Below, piece after piece: positions 62,608-64,000 of a stretch of DNA of 64,000 nucleotides (the first letter of the stretch is position 1; the number at the start of each line of letters is the position of its first letter). Position numbers and translations under genes: made by a program. The stretch lies in contig NZ_JAAITU010000011.1 of assembly GCF_013304385.1 (NCBI RefSeq), forward strand, positions 24,922 to 88,921. The letters run 5' to 3'. This DNA is from Blautia glucerasea (GTDB lineage: Bacteria > Bacillota > Clostridia > Lachnospirales > Lachnospiraceae). The notes beneath the pieces are model-generated. The model saw nothing but the letters and a program-made list of their open reading frames with translations. It made no database searches and had not been told where the DNA came from.

Positions 62608-62634
62608 ATAACTGTTTGGTATCCTCACAGTTAT
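62608..62634. repeat. Inverted repeat with conserved loop, copy B
   Basis: ATAACTGT (62608-62615) and ACAGTTAT (62627-62634) are perfect arms around the loop TTGGTATCCTC, which matches the loop of copy A at 38623-38649 in 10 of 11 bases. It lies 28 bases upstream of the MsmX-type start, in its mRNA leader or promoter region. Confidence 0.7.
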
Positions 62635-62808
62635 TTTTGTTTTTATTATTTAGTTACATGAATTTGCGTTCTTTTATAGTGATAGTATAGCGAAAACCTT
62701 TTGGAAGGGCTAGGGAAGAATCATACAAAGTTTTTGGCGGTTTCTTGTCAATCTGACGAAAAGAAACTAATAAGGTTTCGGCAAAATGGAAAATAAAGTC
62801 AGTGTAAT

Positions 62809-63831
62809 TTATGAAGCAGCCTTTTGGGCAAAGCTGGTAGTTACAAGATCTGTATATTCTGTACGCCAGGAAAGCTCCCCTGCATCCTGAAGGATATCCT
62901 GGAGCAGCTGAAAGCTTTCCTCATTAAAAATAAGGTTATCTTTCCAGGTATCCTGCTGATAGTATCGGGTTACGATAGCAGTTACGGTTGCAAGGTCAGT
63001 TTCCGGGAACTGAGGGGCAATCACAGTGGCAATTTCTTCTGGTGAATGGGTGCTTACATAATCCATACCTTTTTGCAGGGCATTTGTGAATTTTTGTATG
63101 GTTTTCGGATGATCTTCTAAAAAGCTGGCTTTAGCACTGTAAGAGGTATACGGTACGTATCCGGAATCTGTACCAAGGGATGCTACCACATATCCGGTCC
63201 TTTCCTGCTCCAGCAAAGTAGCAGAGGGTTCAAATTCCACGGTGAAATCCGCAGAGGTATCCCCTGTGAAGGCAGCTGCTGTTGAGCCAAAATCAATACT
63301 TTGGTCTATGGTAAGATCTGTTTCCGGATCAAGACCGTTATTTTTCAGAATATATTCAAATACCATTTCCGGCATGCCGCCTTTTCGGCCACCCAGAACT
63401 TTCTTTCCTTTTAGGTCATCCCATGTAAAATCCGGCATTTCTTTCCTTGCCACAAGGAAATTTCCAGCCCGTTGGGTTAGCTGGGCAAAATTCATAACCG
63501 GATCCGTAGCTCCTTCCTGATAGGTATAGATAGATGCCTCAGCCCCCATAAAGCCAATATCTGCTTCACCGGAAATGACAGCAGTCATAGTCTTATCCGC
63601 ACCAAATCCTGTGACAAGTGTGAGATCCAGCCCTTCTTCTTCAAAATAGCCCTCTTCAATTGCCACGTATTGCGGTGCATAAAAGATTGAATGTGCTACT
63701 TCATTTAAAGTAACCTTGCTAAGCGTTTTATCTTCTGTACTGTCTTTTTTCTTTGCTAATGCTGTTACTGGCAGTGCAGTAATAGTCATCATAACAGCAG
63801 CTGCCAGTGCGATCCATTTTAATTTTCTCAT
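62809..63831 (-). CDS. NMT1/SsuA-type ABC transporter substrate-binding protein
   Basis: The product is a 340-residue extracytoplasmic binding protein of the family that carries thiamine precursors, sulfonates or nitrate. A signal peptide (about 1-26, ending TALAK) is followed by VTLNEVAHSIFYAPQYVAIE, YFEEEGLDLTLVTGFG, ISGEADIGFMGAEASIY and an LKGKKVLGGRKGGMPEMVFE segment, all standard for the NMT1/THI5-like fold. The ligand cannot be read. The signal contains no Cys, so it is not a lipoprotein, which is unusual for a Gram-positive binding protein. Permease and ATPase are not downstream. Its AAAGGAG site lies just before the start. Confidence 0.88.
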   Translation of the reverse strand: MRKLKWIALAAAVMMTITALPVTALAKKKDSTEDKTLSKVTLNEVAHSIFYAPQYVAIEEGYFEEEGLDLTLVTGFGADKTMTAVISGEADIGFMGAEASIYTYQEGATDPVMNFAQLTQRAGNFLVARKEMPDFTWDDLKGKKVLGGRKGGMPEMVFEYILKNNGLDPETDLTIDQSIDFGSTAAAFTGDTSADFTVEFEPSATLLEQERTGYVVASLGTDSGYVPYTSYSAKASFLEDHPKTIQKFTNALQKGMDYVSTHSPEEIATVIAPQFPETDLATVTAIVTRYYQQDTWKDNLIFNEESFQLLQDILQDAGELSWRTEYTDLVTTSFAQKAAS

Positions 63832-63915
63832 ACAGATACTCCTTTTTGACTTCTGCTGTTAAGATATGCCGTAAATCTTAAATGGTGTATGCGCAGACTA
63901 TTCAATGTGACTTGA

Positions 63916-64000
63916 AAAAGTAAATTCCAGTGCAAAAGTAAATTTCACAGCACTTTAAATTTTGTTGTTTTTACGAGAGATTTTTAAGCAAAATCTCTCG
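63916..64000. repeat. Short direct repeat and hairpin at the window end
   Basis: AAAAGTAAATT occurs at 63916-63926 and 63934-63944 (period 18). CGAGAGATTTT (63974-63984) pairs perfectly with AAAATCTCTCG (63990-64000) at the window end. The hairpin may be a terminator or one end of a larger element beyond the window. Confidence 0.55.

Noticed and set aside
63832..64000. Thiamine (TPP) riboswitch before the NMT1-type binding protein
   Set aside because: I looked for the conserved TPP core on the minus strand and did not find it.

Overview
The window looks like a chromosomal stretch from a low-to-mid GC Gram-positive anaerobe, most likely a gut Lachnospiraceae (Blautia/Dorea/Ruminococcus type). 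The reasons are RecD2 instead of RecBCD, a CdaA/CdaR c-di-AMP pair, an HPr with both His15 and Ser46, LCP, UppP and GH25 cell-wall genes, a cobalamin riboswitch with an intrinsic terminator, AGGAGG-type ribosome sites, and sigma-A promoters with 17-base spacers. The family is inferred; no rRNA gene is present to settle it.

Layout. 1-5906: the 3' part of uvrA, an mreB-type gene, recD2 and comF. 6004-10109: two unrecognised membrane proteins, cdaA-cdaR and an HPr gene. 10121-14087: two secreted wall enzymes (L,D-transpeptidase and GH25 lysozyme), both with cell-wall-binding repeats. 14161-42876: a large surface-polysaccharide locus. It holds two ATP-grasp ligases, a pair of SMR-type transporters, a GtrB/ArnC-like glycosyltransferase, a WecE aminotransferase, RfbC, a Wzm/Wzt ABC exporter, a methyltransferase-kinase fusion resembling WbdD, two very large GT2 proteins and a YfhO-type membrane glycosyltransferase. 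After an insertion these are followed by a third large GT2, a rhamnosyltransferase-like GT2, a WbaP/WcaJ-type initiating transferase, an LCP attachment protein and a last GT2. The insertion (31860-35575) is a B12-riboswitch locus encoding a secreted CbiK-like cobaltochelatase and a second secreted protein, then a D,D-carboxypeptidase on the other strand.

43054-52231: HtrA protease, ClpX, a zinc-ribbon protein, an LspA-like protein, tRNA-Leu(CAG), unexplained structured DNA, and carAB. 52446-55829: uppP, glpK and a lipoprotein. 55957-59745: a molybdate locus with modABC diverging from a mop gene and a helix-turn-helix/PBP-like regulator over overlapping promoters. 59782-63831: a PucR/CdaR-type regulator, a 158-bp tandem repeat array, an MsmX/UgpC-type ATPase and an ABC substrate-binding protein.

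How the genes fit together. The polysaccharide locus can be read as one pathway: initiation on undecaprenyl phosphate (38769), chain building by GT2 enzymes, chain capping (22173), recognition and export by Wzt/Wzm (20063-22176), and attachment to the wall by LCP (40218). A separate lipid-linked sugar branch (WecE, GtrB-like GT, SMR pair, YfhO) could decorate the polymer outside the cell. UppP and the wall hydrolases and transpeptidases share the same lipid carrier or substrate. The strongest leads are the WbdD-like terminator in a Gram-positive, the riboswitch-controlled extracellular CbiK pair, the decoration branch, and the 158-bp palindrome-rich repeats.
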